The notes: a model not told the origin generated them from the letters alone. Shown: positions 14,442 through 22,848, counted from the first letter of the stretch. The stretch is 27,078 nucleotides of DNA from Peptococcaceae bacterium UBA3933 (GCA_002385805.1 DGEF01000045.1:1-27078); one strand, 5' to 3'. Program-made: numbers and translations.

Positions 14442-15911
14442 TTGAAAGACTCAGATTTTTTGCAGAACGTTCAAAAACAGCGTGCCCTGTTAGCTTCTGT
14501 TGTCGTTGCAGGTATTACCACAATGTTAAATAACACTACAGTTTCTATTGCTTTGCCTAGTTTTATGAAAATTTTTAATACGAATATCCGTATAGTTCAG
14601 TGGGTGGTTGTAGGCTATATGCTTACTTTGGGTATGGCCATGCCCCTGGCCGGTTATTTCGGAGATCGGTACAGCTACCGCAAACTGTTTATTACTTCCC
14701 TAGCCGGGCTGGGAATCTTTTCTTTAGCCTGTGCCTTTGCCTGGAACCTTTATAGTCTGATTTTTTTTCGTATGTTGAAAGGGGCAGTTTCCGGCGTAAT
14801 TATTCCCTGCACCATGACTTTACTTTATCAGCATATACCTAAAGAAAAACAGCCTCACTATTTAGGCATTACTGTTATGTCTCATTCCTTAGGTTTAGCC
14901 ATAGGACCTTCCCTGGCCGGAATGTTATTACAATTTCTCAACTGGCATATATTATTCTTAATTAATGTCCCTTTAGTGGTTTTAGCCTTCTACTTAGCTT
15001 GGCACAGCATACCTAAAGATTTAGGTAGCAAAGCTGAACCCTTAGACTTTGCGGGAATTTTCATTGTTTCCTTAGGCACAGGGCTGGTGCTCTTCGGTTT
15101 TACTAATTTAGAGGTCTGGGGAGCAAGCAGCATTAAATTTCTGCTTTGCCTTTGCACAGGTTTTTTATTTATCCTGTTCTTTATCCTCCGCGAAAACAAT
15201 AGTGTCCGACCCCTTTTAAATTTCACAGTGCTTAAATATCCACCTTTTGTTATCGCTTTGCTGATAAACTGTACTATGGCCATGACTTTAGGTATTAATG
15301 GTATTTTGATAGCAGTATATGTACAAACAATTTTAGGTTATACCCCTTTTGAAGCAGGTCTTATCCAGGTCATCCCCTCTATTGCAATGATAATAGGTAA
15401 TATTGTCTCTGACCATTTTTTCGACAAAGTACCCAGTAAAACATTGGTTTTTACCGGATTAATTATTGCAGGTATGGGTAACTACAGCATGAGCCAGGTA
15501 GGACTCACCACCGGAATAGGATTAATTATTATTTTCTTAAGCCTCCGATTTTTGGGTATGGGCATGGTTAAAATGCCCCTTACTGATTACGGTTTGGGTA
15601 ATGTACCCAGTTCTTTATCCGGTCATGCTTCTTCTATGTTCAACTGGGGTAAACAAATGGCCACCGTAATTTCTACCAATATCTTAACTGTTATATTAAG
15701 CATTAACATTAGCAATTATTATAAATTAGCAGGTTTCACCGGAGAAATTATAGAAGGCACATACAGCTACGCCGTAGCCGCAGTTCAGGCCGTTAACGAC
15801 GATTTTCTTTATTTAGCTTTATTTTTGTTCGGCTCTGCTCTTCTTTCTTTATTAATGAAAGACACCAGGAAATGCTTGGTTAGAAAACAGGAACCTGCTG
15901 TAAAACATTGA
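14442..15911 (+). CDS. MFS multidrug efflux protein, DHA2 (EmrB/QacA) family
   Basis: Proton-driven drug or metabolite exporter, 489 aa from TTG 14442, with about 14 hydrophobic segments as in the DHA2 family. Segment 1 carries LNNTTVSIALP in place of the usual L-D-x-T-x-V-N-V-A-L-P, so the motif-D1 aspartate is replaced by asparagine. The loop GYFGDRYSYRK is motif A, and LGLAIGPSLAGML is the antiporter motif C, followed by W-H-I-L-F-L-I-N-V-P. The frame is open back to a GTG at 14397, but GGGAGG stands seven bases before the TTG and the promoter position rules out the longer form. It is divergent from putP across a shared operator and convergent with the radical SAM gene, with seven bases between stops. 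Substrate unknown. Confidence 0.9.
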   Translation: MKDSDFLQNVQKQRALLASVVVAGITTMLNNTTVSIALPSFMKIFNTNIRIVQWVVVGYMLTLGMAMPLAGYFGDRYSYRKLFITSLAGLGIFSLACAFAWNLYSLIFFRMLKGAVSGVIIPCTMTLLYQHIPKEKQPHYLGITVMSHSLGLAIGPSLAGMLLQFLNWHILFLINVPLVVLAFYLAWHSIPKDLGSKAEPLDFAGIFIVSLGTGLVLFGFTNLEVWGASSIKFLLCLCTGFLFILFFILRENNSVRPLLNFTVLKYPPFVIALLINCTMAMTLGINGILIAVYVQTILGYTPFEAGLIQVIPSIAMIIGNIVSDHFFDKVPSKTLVFTGLIIAGMGNYSMSQVGLTTGIGLIIIFLSLRFLGMGMVKMPLTDYGLGNVPSSLSGHASSMFNWGKQMATVISTNILTVILSINISNYYKLAGFTGEIIEGTYSYAVAAVQAVNDDFLYLALFLFGSALLSLLMKDTRKCLVRKQEPAVKH

Positions 15912-15918
15912 TAAACTC

Positions 15919-16902
15919 CTAAATCACTATCTTCGTGTCAAAACCACAATCAGGACAAATAGGATTGCTCATGAAAATCTGGGTAAAATAACTTCTCCGC
16001 TTTATTAAAAGCCGACCACATTGAGGACAAAAGGTAGAGTTATCAAAATTAGCCACATTACCTAAATAAACATAGTTTAAATAACTCTGGGCAACCTCTT
16101 TTCCTGTAACCATTTTTTCCACTTCCGTAGGGGGAAGAGCAAGTTTATACGAAGGGAAATACCGGGACAAGTGCAAAGGAATATTTTTATCTAGACTTCC
16201 CAAGAATTGTGCCAGTTTTTCTATTTCTTCCGGAGAATCATTTAGTCCATTTACTAAAAGGGTAGTGATTTCCACATGACATTTTCCTACAGCTTCAGAA
16301 ATGGTCTCCAAAACAGCCTCTAAGTCTCCCCCACAGATTTCTTTATAATAATCCTTTTGAAAGGATTTTAAATCAATATTCATCCCATCCACATAAGACA
16401 AAAGCTGGACTAAAGGTTCTCTTGCAATATACCCGTTGGTAACCAAAACAATTTTATACTCCGGATATTGTTCTTTTAGTTTTCTTGCAGTTTCATAAAC
16501 ATACTCATACCAGATTGTAGGCTCATTATAAGTAAAGGCGATTCCTATGTTATTCTCAACCTTCCTGCACACCTCAATAAGCCTTTCGGGTGATAGCCTT
16601 TCACTCCGAGCCCGCTTATGAGCGATAGTGTAATTCTGGCAAAATGAACAGGAAAAATTACACCCAAAGGTGCCTACGGAAAGAATATTTTTACCCGGAT
16701 GAAAATGATAAAGAGGCTTTTTCTCAATAGGGTCTAGGGCTAAAGAAGTTACCTCCCCATAATTTATTGTTTGTAAAATGCCGTCTGTGTTGGTTCGTAC
16801 CGAACAAATACCGAATTTGTCAGGGGCAATAGTACAATGATGGGGACACAATAAACACCTTGTTTTTTCACCTTGTTTTTCATAAAAATAACCTTCCGTC
16901 AA
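15919..16902 (-). CDS. amrS: AmmeMemoRadiSam system radical SAM enzyme
   Basis: Radical S-adenosylmethionine enzyme, 327 aa. The [4Fe-4S]-SAM motif is C81-N-F-S-C85-S-F-C88. The N-terminus has the system-specific cysteine group CLLCPHHC (C16, C19, C23) plus C33, and the C-terminus has a two-knuckle zinc ribbon (FCPQCG ... ICPDCG). These belong to the radical SAM member of the MEMO-AMMECR1-radical SAM set, whose substrate is still unknown. The longest frame opens at a GTG (16917), but only the TTG at 16902 has a ribosome-site-like GGTGAT at seven bases, and M-T-E-G-Y-F-Y-E fits the family start. It follows the MEMO-AMMECR1 gene by about 30 bases, almost certainly one operon. Confidence 0.92.
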   Translation of the reverse strand: MTEGYFYEKQGEKTRCLLCPHHCTIAPDKFGICSVRTNTDGILQTINYGEVTSLALDPIEKKPLYHFHPGKNILSVGTFGCNFSCSFCQNYTIAHKRARSERLSPERLIEVCRKVENNIGIAFTYNEPTIWYEYVYETARKLKEQYPEYKIVLVTNGYIAREPLVQLLSYVDGMNIDLKSFQKDYYKEICGGDLEAVLETISEAVGKCHVEITTLLVNGLNDSPEEIEKLAQFLGSLDKNIPLHLSRYFPSYKLALPPTEVEKMVTGKEVAQSYLNYVYLGNVANFDNSTFCPQCGRLLIKRRSYFTQIFMSNPICPDCGFDTKIVI

Positions 16903-16935
16903 CAAAATTATCACCACGTTTATTTAAACATAAAA

Positions 16936-18336
16936 TTATTTATGCCTAACTACCTCAAATTTTTCTATAGTATAATCATCCTGCGGATTAATACCTGCTT
17001 TCCTTAAAGCAATCTCCAGTTGCTCTTCTACCGTATCCACTCCCTCTAAATCAGGGAGCAGTACACCTGTCCGAAAACCCCGCCGCACAATTACCCCGTA
17101 TTTTTTGGGGTCCAACTCCTGACGGGTTGCTTTTTCAGGTTCTGTCAGTACATCTACCGAAATATCCAAACTTTTCAGTTCCTCTTTTCTAACGGGTTCA
17201 AAACGGGGGTCTTCAGTTCCCGCCGCTACTGCATTTCTGATAATCTCCTCAGCCACGTTTTCTGTAGTGGGGAAAATGGTGCCAATACAACCCCGTAATT
17301 GACCGTTCTTTTTCAGGGAAACAAAAACTCCTCTCCTGGTTTTTTTCATGTCCTCATCCACATAATCAGGAACCTTTAAATACTTCCCTTTGTTTAAGTA
17401 ATAGGTTAAGCTGTCCCGGGCCAGGCGGACATAAATATCTTCTTCAGCCAACTTTTTCTCAAATTTTTCATTTTCCTCTTGGAGCAACAACTGCCAATAA
17501 TCCTTTTCACTTTCCTGTAAGGAGAATTTCATTACCATATATCCTACCCCAAATGTCCCTTGATAAGCCAAAAGCTCTCCATGGAATGAAAAACCATGCA
17601 TAGCACCTAACAATATGTAGTACGAACGGAGTCCACATTCCCCTGCTTCTTCAACCATAGTGGGATTCATGTTAAATACCCCTAAAACGTCGCCCTTTTT
17701 TAACAAGGAAATAAGCTCCTTATCAAATTTTTCCCCGTAGGGACTGTACTCATAGGGTCCATCAGGTAACAAGCGGTGGGATAAATCGCCGCTGGCTATC
17801 AGTACTGCTTTTGTATCACTTCCTTCTACAGCTTTTTTAATGCACATACCCAATCGATAAAGCTCCAATTTAGGTAAAAGACCGTAGGTAATGTGAACAA
17901 GTTTATACCCTGTAAACTTTCGATTAACGAAATATAAAGGTACCATGGTGCCATGATCCAGTTCATATTTTAATCTGTAGCTAATCTCAGAATTTTTAGT
18001 TATTTTAATACATGGAATATCTTCTTTTTGGGCATAATTAATTATTTGTTCCGTCAAGGGCAGATTTACATCCAAACGAAAACTTACTTGAGGAGCCCTA
18101 AATCGTCCCAGATTCCCCTCAATCGTGCTTTCTCCGGAAAAAGAAACGGCATCCCGAAACATAGGACCGTGGGAAGTAATCATAATAATAGTATCCGGTT
18201 CAATCTCCGCTATCTCCTCAGCAATCCGGTCACAAGCATCTGACGTTTCTTTAATTTTTCTCTCTTCACCCTGTCCTACCTCAGGAATAATAATGGGAGG
18301 ATGGGGCAGGGCATAAAAAGCGGCTATTTTACCCAT
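16936..18336 (-). CDS. fused MEMO-like dioxygenase-fold and AMMECR1 protein (AmmeMemoRadiSam proteins B and A)
   Basis: Two domains in 466 aa. Residues 1-272 are a MEMO/LigB-fold domain (class III extradiol dioxygenase superfamily). Its likely metal-site histidines are His12 in LPHPPII, His56 in TSHG, His128 in LDHGTMVP and His187 in SGDLSH. After a charged helical linker (about 275-300), residues 300-466 are an AMMECR1 domain with its hallmark LRGCIG (347-352). In many genomes these are separate genes; fusion with a following radical SAM gene supports joint action in one pathway. What it modifies is not known. The ATG has GGGGTGAT close upstream. The GT8 gene lies 31 bases upstream on the same strand. 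Confidence 0.93.
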   Translation of the reverse strand: MGKIAAFYALPHPPIIIPEVGQGEERKIKETSDACDRIAEEIAEIEPDTIIMITSHGPMFRDAVSFSGESTIEGNLGRFRAPQVSFRLDVNLPLTEQIINYAQKEDIPCIKITKNSEISYRLKYELDHGTMVPLYFVNRKFTGYKLVHITYGLLPKLELYRLGMCIKKAVEGSDTKAVLIASGDLSHRLLPDGPYEYSPYGEKFDKELISLLKKGDVLGVFNMNPTMVEEAGECGLRSYYILLGAMHGFSFHGELLAYQGTFGVGYMVMKFSLQESEKDYWQLLLQEENEKFEKKLAEEDIYVRLARDSLTYYLNKGKYLKVPDYVDEDMKKTRRGVFVSLKKNGQLRGCIGTIFPTTENVAEEIIRNAVAAGTEDPRFEPVRKEELKSLDISVDVLTEPEKATRQELDPKKYGVIVRRGFRTGVLLPDLEGVDTVEEQLEIALRKAGINPQDDYTIEKFEVVRHK

Positions 18337-18367
18337 ATAATCACCCCACTGATTTTAAAATTACAAA

Positions 18368-19177
18368 TTATTGCTTTAAAGCCAATTTTTCATAATGCTT
18401 GTACAGTGCATGGAACCTACCCCGGTAATCCTTTTTCCAGGGTTTCTTTTTGCCGCAAAAATGTAAAATCACCGTATTATTAATCACAAAATCCATATCA
18501 CATTTTCCGCCGGTCAAAATCTTATAATAACCGTAAAATCTTGTGTCGTAATTATATAACTTTTCATCTATACTTTTAATTTTTTTAGAATATAAGGCAT
18601 TTAGTATATCTTGATCCGGCATAATCAACTTTGAACGATTTTTCTCTACAAAATCGAAAATCTCCTTTTCGTCTATGGTTTGCCTCTGCAAGTTTAAATT
18701 CATTAAAAGGATGCCGGAATTAAAATAGGCAACAATATCGTAAGGTCTTAACCGAATACGGTTAATCTCTTTAATAGAAATTTTATCATGATAAGCTGCT
18801 GCAAACAAATAACCTTCCATATCTGTTTCGTATAACTCACGAATAGGATTAATAATTAAAGTATCCGGGTCCAAATACAGAATCCTTTCCAGTTCCTGAG
18901 GCAGAAACTTGAAAGCCAGTAACCGATAGTACATTTCTTTAGTGTAATGTAAAAGCACCGGAGCATCCTGAAAACAATTTTCATCAACATAAATTACCCT
19001 GAGCTTATGCCCATTTTTTTCAATATATCTTTCTAAATCCTGGATTTCATTATCCTTGATTGTTGAATGCATTAAATAAATGGTAAATGACTCCCCAGGA
19101 TTATTCAAAAATAGTGATTTAAGCATAACCTTCAATGGTTTAAGATAGTTGGAATTTAAAGTAACCAGAATATTCAT
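18368..19177 (-). CDS. family 8 glycosyltransferase
   Basis: Retaining glycosyltransferase of the GT8 (LgtC/glycogenin) type, 269 aa. It has the N-terminal strand MNILVTLNSNY, the metal-binding DxD motif in YLDPDTL (D103-P-D105), the acceptor-side run YFNSGILLMNL (151-161), PDQDILN (187-193) and the final H239-F-C-G-x3-P-W (HFCGKKKPW). All motifs expected for activity are present. No signal or membrane segment, so it acts at the inner face or in the cytosol on an unknown sugar acceptor. The ATG has GGTAGGG at seven bases; a TATAAT (19208-19203, minus) may be the -10. It is first in a tight run with the MEMO-AMMECR1 and radical SAM genes, though that link may be accidental. Confidence 0.9.
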   Translation of the reverse strand: MNILVTLNSNYLKPLKVMLKSLFLNNPGESFTIYLMHSTIKDNEIQDLERYIEKNGHKLRVIYVDENCFQDAPVLLHYTKEMYYRLLAFKFLPQELERILYLDPDTLIINPIRELYETDMEGYLFAAAYHDKISIKEINRIRLRPYDIVAYFNSGILLMNLNLQRQTIDEKEIFDFVEKNRSKLIMPDQDILNALYSKKIKSIDEKLYNYDTRFYGYYKILTGGKCDMDFVINNTVILHFCGKKKPWKKDYRGRFHALYKHYEKLALKQ

Positions 19178-19313
19178 AGCACAACCCTACCTCCCACCCT
19201 TAATTATAAGCATTCCTTACTATTTATTCCATTATTAAAACAATTAATTTCCAAGTATTAACACAACTATAAATAAAAAAGTATTGCTTGAACTAGGATA
19301 TGGATCCTTCAGA

Positions 19314-20036
19314 TTACAAATTTACTTTCCTGTCTAAAAGATAAGCTGTACTAATAAACAATAAACCTATTATAACGAAAATCTTTGCCCAGTCGCCAAT
19401 AGGAACCAGGACTCCCGGAGCACCGAAACTAAAATTACTATTTATCAGCACCAAATCAGTAATAACTCCTAATATTTTCCCTATTAAGAGGAAACAAAGA
19501 ACAGTAATTAATTTTCCATACTTAAAAGAAGCGAATATGCTTTTGGCCAGGACAAAAGATAAATAAACCATTAGTAACAAAGTGAAATAGCCACAGAGTA
19601 TAAACATAATAATCTGCACCAGGATTAAAACATCATCCCAACTTAAAGGCGGTAAATGGAAAATCTCTGGATAAGTATTTGCTGTGAAAAGCAAATCAAC
19701 GTAGAGGACCATACCCACTATTAATACAACTGCAATACATTCTAAAACTACTGCTAAAAATTTAGCACCTAACAATTTATACCCACTTAAAGGTAAAGTC
19801 AGTTCCAGGTACCCTTCATCTGTAAATAAAGTTCGGTATACCCTACCCATTTGATCTAAAACTAAGCTGGCACACAAAGCAAATAAAATTGAAATTAAAA
19901 GAACAGAAATAAAATTCGGTGGCTTTTTCGCTAGCATCCGGCTATAGAGATCTATGTTGGTTAAAATGAAAACCACAATACCTGATAAAAAGAACTTCCA
20001 TCTCCTCTGCCATTCGAATTTAATAAAATTAAACAT
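19314..20036 (-). CDS. ABC-2 type transporter permease
   Basis: Integral membrane subunit of an ABC exporter, 240 aa. After a short basic N-terminus (FIKFEWQRRWKFF) there are six hydrophobic stretches, the layout of ABC-2 permeases. The longer frame (to 20096) overlaps the ATPase gene and has no ribosome site. Two ATGs at 20042 and 20036 follow the AAGGAGG that is embedded in the ATPase 3' end; 20036 has the better spacing (nine bases) and gives an 8-base overlap with the ATPase stop. Part of the regulator-ATPase-permease operon. What is exported is unknown; YtrA-linked transporters often respond to cell-wall antibiotics. Confidence 0.85.
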   Translation of the reverse strand: MFNFIKFEWQRRWKFFLSGIVVFILTNIDLYSRMLAKKPPNFISVLLISILFALCASLVLDQMGRVYRTLFTDEGYLELTLPLSGYKLLGAKFLAVVLECIAVVLIVGMVLYVDLLFTANTYPEIFHLPPLSWDDVLILVQIIMFILCGYFTLLLMVYLSFVLAKSIFASFKYGKLITVLCFLLIGKILGVITDLVLINSNFSFGAPGVLVPIGDWAKIFVIIGLLFISTAYLLDRKVNL

Positions 20037-20727
20037 TTTCATAGACCTCCTTGTAAATTTCCTCAATAGACATCTTCTTTTGGAAACGCAAATCATCTAC
20101 ATTTCCCTTTAAAGCTATTTGTCCGTTATTAAGGAACAATACTTCGTCCAATATACTTTCAACTTCATGAATAATATGAGTTGAGATTAAAATCGTACAA
20201 TCCTCACGTATGGATTCTAAAATCATCTTTAAAACCTTTTCCCGTGAATTTGGGTCTAAACCATTAAAAGGTTCATCCAATAAATACAACTTAGCTTTGC
20301 GGGACATAGCCAGCACTATTTTCAACCGACCTAACATTCCCGTAGAAAGAGAGGTTATCTTTTGATTTCCTTTTAGACCCACCATATCTACCCTTTCTTC
20401 GGCTAATTGGGCATCAAAATCCTGGTAAAAATTCTTATACAATTGCAAGCATTTGTCTACAGTCATCCATTTAGGTAGATGGTTAATAGTAGGCAAATAA
20501 GAAACCAATTGTTTAGTTGCTGGACCGATTTTTCGTTCAGCAACCAAGATATTTCCAGCACTGGGCTGAGTTACTCCAGCAATTAATTTAATTAAGGTAG
20601 TTTTTCCACTTCCGTTTGGGCCTAAAAGGCCATAGATTTTACCTTCATCTAAAGAAAAATTTAGATCATCTATTACTGTTTTAGTTATATACCTTTTCTT
20701 AAGGTTATCTACCTTTAATACTTCCAC
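20029..20727 (-). CDS. ABC transporter ATP-binding protein (YtrB-like)
   Basis: ATPase subunit, 232 aa. Walker A is GPNGSGKTT near residue 37, Walker B LYLLDEP, the H-loop STHI, and the D-loop F-N-G-L-D-P. The signature is the degenerate LSTGM rather than LSGGQ, which is common in the CcmA/YtrB-like exporters paired with ABC-2 permeases. It starts with GTG (20727) preceded by GGGGGA, inside the last 23 bases of the GntR regulator gene, so translation is coupled. Operon order is regulator, ATPase, permease. Confidence 0.92.
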   Translation of the reverse strand: MEVLKVDNLKKRYITKTVIDDLNFSLDEGKIYGLLGPNGSGKTTLIKLIAGVTQPSAGNILVAERKIGPATKQLVSYLPTINHLPKWMTVDKCLQLYKNFYQDFDAQLAEERVDMVGLKGNQKITSLSTGMLGRLKIVLAMSRKAKLYLLDEPFNGLDPNSREKVLKMILESIREDCTILISTHIIHEVESILDEVLFLNNGQIALKGNVDDLRFQKKMSIEEIYKEVYENV

Positions 20728-21088
20728 CTGGCTCCCCCTCCATATATTTTGTTAAAAGTTTTAAAATCTGGGACGAATCAAAACCTAATTCCTTCATTCC
20801 CTGCACAAAGTTTTCCAATAATTCATAGGACATTTCCTGCTTAATTCTCTTTACGACCTGTTCATCTCTAGTTACAAAAGAACCGATACCTCTTTGAGTA
20901 AATATCACTTCTTCTTGTTCCAGTTGCTGATAGACCCGCTGGACAGTATTAACATTGACCTTCAACTCTGAGGCCATTACTCTTACTGATGGCATCTTAT
21001 CTCCTCGCTCTAGTTTTCCTGAAATAATATCCTTTTTAATTTTCTCCACAATTTGTAGATAAATAGGTCTACTGTTATCAAATTCCAC
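20705..21088 (-). CDS. GntR-family regulator, YtrA subfamily
   Basis: Short repressor of 127 aa: a winged helix (about 1-75, with the recognition segment M-P-S-V-R-V-M-A-S-E-L and the wing T-Q-R-G-I-G-S-F-V) and a short helical dimerisation tail of about 45 residues. The small C-terminal domain marks the YtrA group, which controls linked ABC transporters. The GTG start has GGGGGGTGG upstream. A palindrome covering the -10 of its own promoter is the likely operator, so it should repress this operon until an inducer relieves it. Confidence 0.92.
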   Translation of the reverse strand: MEFDNSRPIYLQIVEKIKKDIISGKLERGDKMPSVRVMASELKVNVNTVQRVYQQLEQEEVIFTQRGIGSFVTRDEQVVKRIKQEMSYELLENFVQGMKELGFDSSQILKLLTKYMEGEPGGSIKGR

Positions 21089-21125
21089 TTAACCACCCCC
21101 CTGCGCCGGAGTACTACTGTATTGG

Positions 21126-21158
21126 TTATATAGTACGCTATATAATTAGTTCTGTCAA
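21126..21158 (-). promoter_or_regulatory. promoter with overlapping palindromic operator of the YtrA-ABC operon
   Basis: On the minus strand a perfect TTGACA (21158-21153) and TACTAT (21135-21130) are 17 bases apart. A perfect 8-bp inverted repeat, TTATATAG (21126-21133) and CTATATAA (21138-21145) with a four-base spacer, covers the -10 and half the spacer. Binding there would block RNA polymerase. Confidence 0.75.
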
Positions 21159-21172
21159 TAGTTTAGGAAAAT

Positions 21173-21197
21173 AAAAAAAAGGCTGATCTTCAGCCTT
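21173..21197 (-). terminator. terminator of the FadR-type regulator gene
   Basis: AAGGCTGA (21179-21186) and TCAGCCTT (21190-21197) form a perfect 8-bp stem with a TCT loop; on the minus strand T8 follows. It ends eight bases from the regulator stop. Confidence 0.92.
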
Positions 21198-21205
21198 CTT
21201 ATAAC

Positions 21206-21913
21206 CTAATTTTGCGATATATTCGTGTGCTTTCGAATATCTGCAAAAACATTTGTTAGATGAAGGAGCATTCTTTCCTGGGCCAATTTTTCATTACCTT
21301 TCTTAATGGCTTCCAGAATTGCTTCGTGCTCCAAAACAGATAATTTTTGACGACCTGGTACTAATAATGCTTTTGCACGACTTTCTCCTAAAAGATCTAA
21401 AAGATTCACCATTAATCTCATTAAAACTCTATTACCTGACGCTTCGGCAATTTTCAAATGAAACTCCGCATCTAATAAAGGCAGTTTAGAAGTATCTATT
21501 GCTTTTTTCGCCTTGCTGATAATATCATCTAATTCTTTAAGATCCTTCACAGTAGCCTTCTGGGTACACCAGATCACCGCCTGACTTTCCAAAATTTCCC
21601 TGATTTGATACAGTTCTTCAATGGTTCCCTGGGAAATTTGCAAAAGAGAAGCCAAGCGAGAAACATCTTCTTCTTCTCCGTTTACTTCGTTAATAAAAGT
21701 TCCCATCCCATGGCGAATAGTAACTACTCCTAACCCAGCTAAAGTCTTTAAGGCATCACGAATTACTGTTCTGCTTACGGAAAACATAATGCACATTTCT
21801 CTTTCAGAAGGTAATTTATCACCTGACTTGAGTTTACCTTTATTTATGGCTTCTAATATCTGATTAACAATTCCTTCTGAAAGATTACTATAGTGTTTAA
21901 TTGGTTTAAACAT
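21206..21913 (-). CDS. FadR-subfamily GntR regulator with FCD domain
   Basis: Transcription factor, 235 aa. The winged helix fills residues 10-76 (LPSERE, VSRTVIRDALKTL, RHGMGTF). The C-terminal all-helical FCD domain shows the metal site Asp148, His152, His196 and His218, so a small carboxylate such as lactate, pyruvate or gluconate is the likely effector by family. The ATG is preceded by AGGAGTCGGTGGGG. No metabolic gene is adjacent in the same orientation, so its target is unclear; the repeated AGAAAGTT half-sites upstream suggest autoregulation. Confidence 0.9.
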   Translation of the reverse strand: MFKPIKHYSNLSEGIVNQILEAINKGKLKSGDKLPSEREMCIMFSVSRTVIRDALKTLAGLGVVTIRHGMGTFINEVNGEEEDVSRLASLLQISQGTIEELYQIREILESQAVIWCTQKATVKDLKELDDIISKAKKAIDTSKLPLLDAEFHLKIAEASGNRVLMRLMVNLLDLLGESRAKALLVPGRQKLSVLEHEAILEAIKKGNEKLAQERMLLHLTNVFADIRKHTNISQN

Positions 21914-21946
21914 AGCCCCACCGACTCCTGTGAATTCATTTTTGTG

Positions 21947-22027
21947 AACTTTCTAACCTTATTACAAATATCAGAAAGTTTCGTATAAATAATATTATAG
22001 TATAATTAATATTATATGTGGAAAGTT
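21947..22027. promoter_or_regulatory. candidate operator half-sites upstream of the FadR-type regulator
   Basis: AACTTTCT at 21947-21954 and its complement AGAAAGTT at 21973-21980 form an 8-bp inverted repeat with an 18-base spacer; GGAAAGTT follows at 22020-22027. The run between holds several TATAAT-like hexamers on the minus strand. The spacing is wider than a typical FadR-type operator, so looping or independent sites would be needed. Confidence 0.35.
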
Positions 22028-22119
22028 CTGTAAAAACAACCAACTGTTAAAAAACAACTTTATTTTATTTGCCATAAAACAAAGATTACCATTTTTATAT
22101 TTTCCCTTTCTTAATCCTC

Positions 22120-22839
22120 CTACCAACCATTTAAGCCTGCTCGCTTAATAGCCCCGAAGATACGATTTTTAGTTTCCGGGTTTTCTTTATTCAACATGGA
22201 TAAAAGGTCCTTTACATATTGACGTTTTGTATGACCATTTGCCAGACAGGGGTTTACAATAGGCTGTATCTCATTTGCGTTGACAAAACCTTTAATCTCC
22301 CTTTCCTCTGTATAGATTAAAGGTCTGATAACATATAAGTCTGTTCTGCTTAAATAAGTAACCGGAGCAAAAGTATGCAATCTGCCTTCATAAAAGGTAC
22401 TCAGCAAAAAGGTCTCGATTACGTCATCCCGATGGTGGCCTAAGGCCACTTTATTACAGCCTAAAGACTTGGCCACGCTATTTAAAGCACCGCGCCTCAA
22501 GTTGGCACACAAGGAACAGGGGTTTTCTTCTTTCCTTTCTTCAAAAACGATTTTGCCGATTTGTGTTTCATAAACTGTATAATTTATACCTAAATCTTGA
22601 CAAAGCTTTTCCGTAAAAGATAAATCTGTACCATCAAAACCTAAGGTTAAAGTGATAGCCTCCAAAGAAAATTTCTTGTCGAAAAAACTCTGAAGTTGTC
22701 TTAAAGCAATTAATAAAGTAATACTGTCTTTACCGGATACTCCTACAGCTATCCGGTCCCCTTCTTCAATCATGTTATAATCAGAAATGGCTCTCCGAAC
22801 TTGTCCTAATAATCTTTTCTGCTGTAAAAAACCTTTAAT
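22120..22839 (-). CDS. TtcA-like tRNA 2-thiocytidine synthetase (unusual start)
   Basis: ATP-dependent tRNA thiolase of the TtcA/TilS PP-loop superfamily, which makes 2-thiocytidine at position 32. Counting from the ATG at 22773 (217 aa): ATP loop VSGKDS (12-17), CSLC (Cys86, Cys89) and Cys176, matching the three [4Fe-4S] cysteines of E. coli TtcA, and GHHRDDVIETFLL (112-124). That ATG has no ribosome binding site. The frame is open upstream to a TGA, and those 22 codons encode residues typical of the TtcA N-terminus (GFLQQKRLLGQVRRAISDYN). AAGGAG sits nine bases before an ATT, so an AUU start at 22839 is annotated. A TTG at 22846 would serve if one A of an A5 run were absent. The PP-loop lacks one of the usual two glycines (SGGKDS). 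Confidence 0.85.
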   Translation of the reverse strand: MKGFLQQKRLLGQVRRAISDYNMIEEGDRIAVGVSGKDSITLLIALRQLQSFFDKKFSLEAITLTLGFDGTDLSFTEKLCQDLGINYTVYETQIGKIVFEERKEENPCSLCANLRRGALNSVAKSLGCNKVALGHHRDDVIETFLLSTFYEGRLHTFAPVTYLSRTDLYVIRPLIYTEEREIKGFVNANEIQPIVNPCLANGHTKRQYVKDLLSMLNKENPETKNRIFGAIKRAGLNGW

Positions 22840-22848
22840 TTTTCAACA

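Noticed and set aside
19250..19313. Possible terminator after the ABC permease
   Set aside because: A short AGGAT/ATCCT stem exists, but the T-run is about ten bases further and not adjacent.
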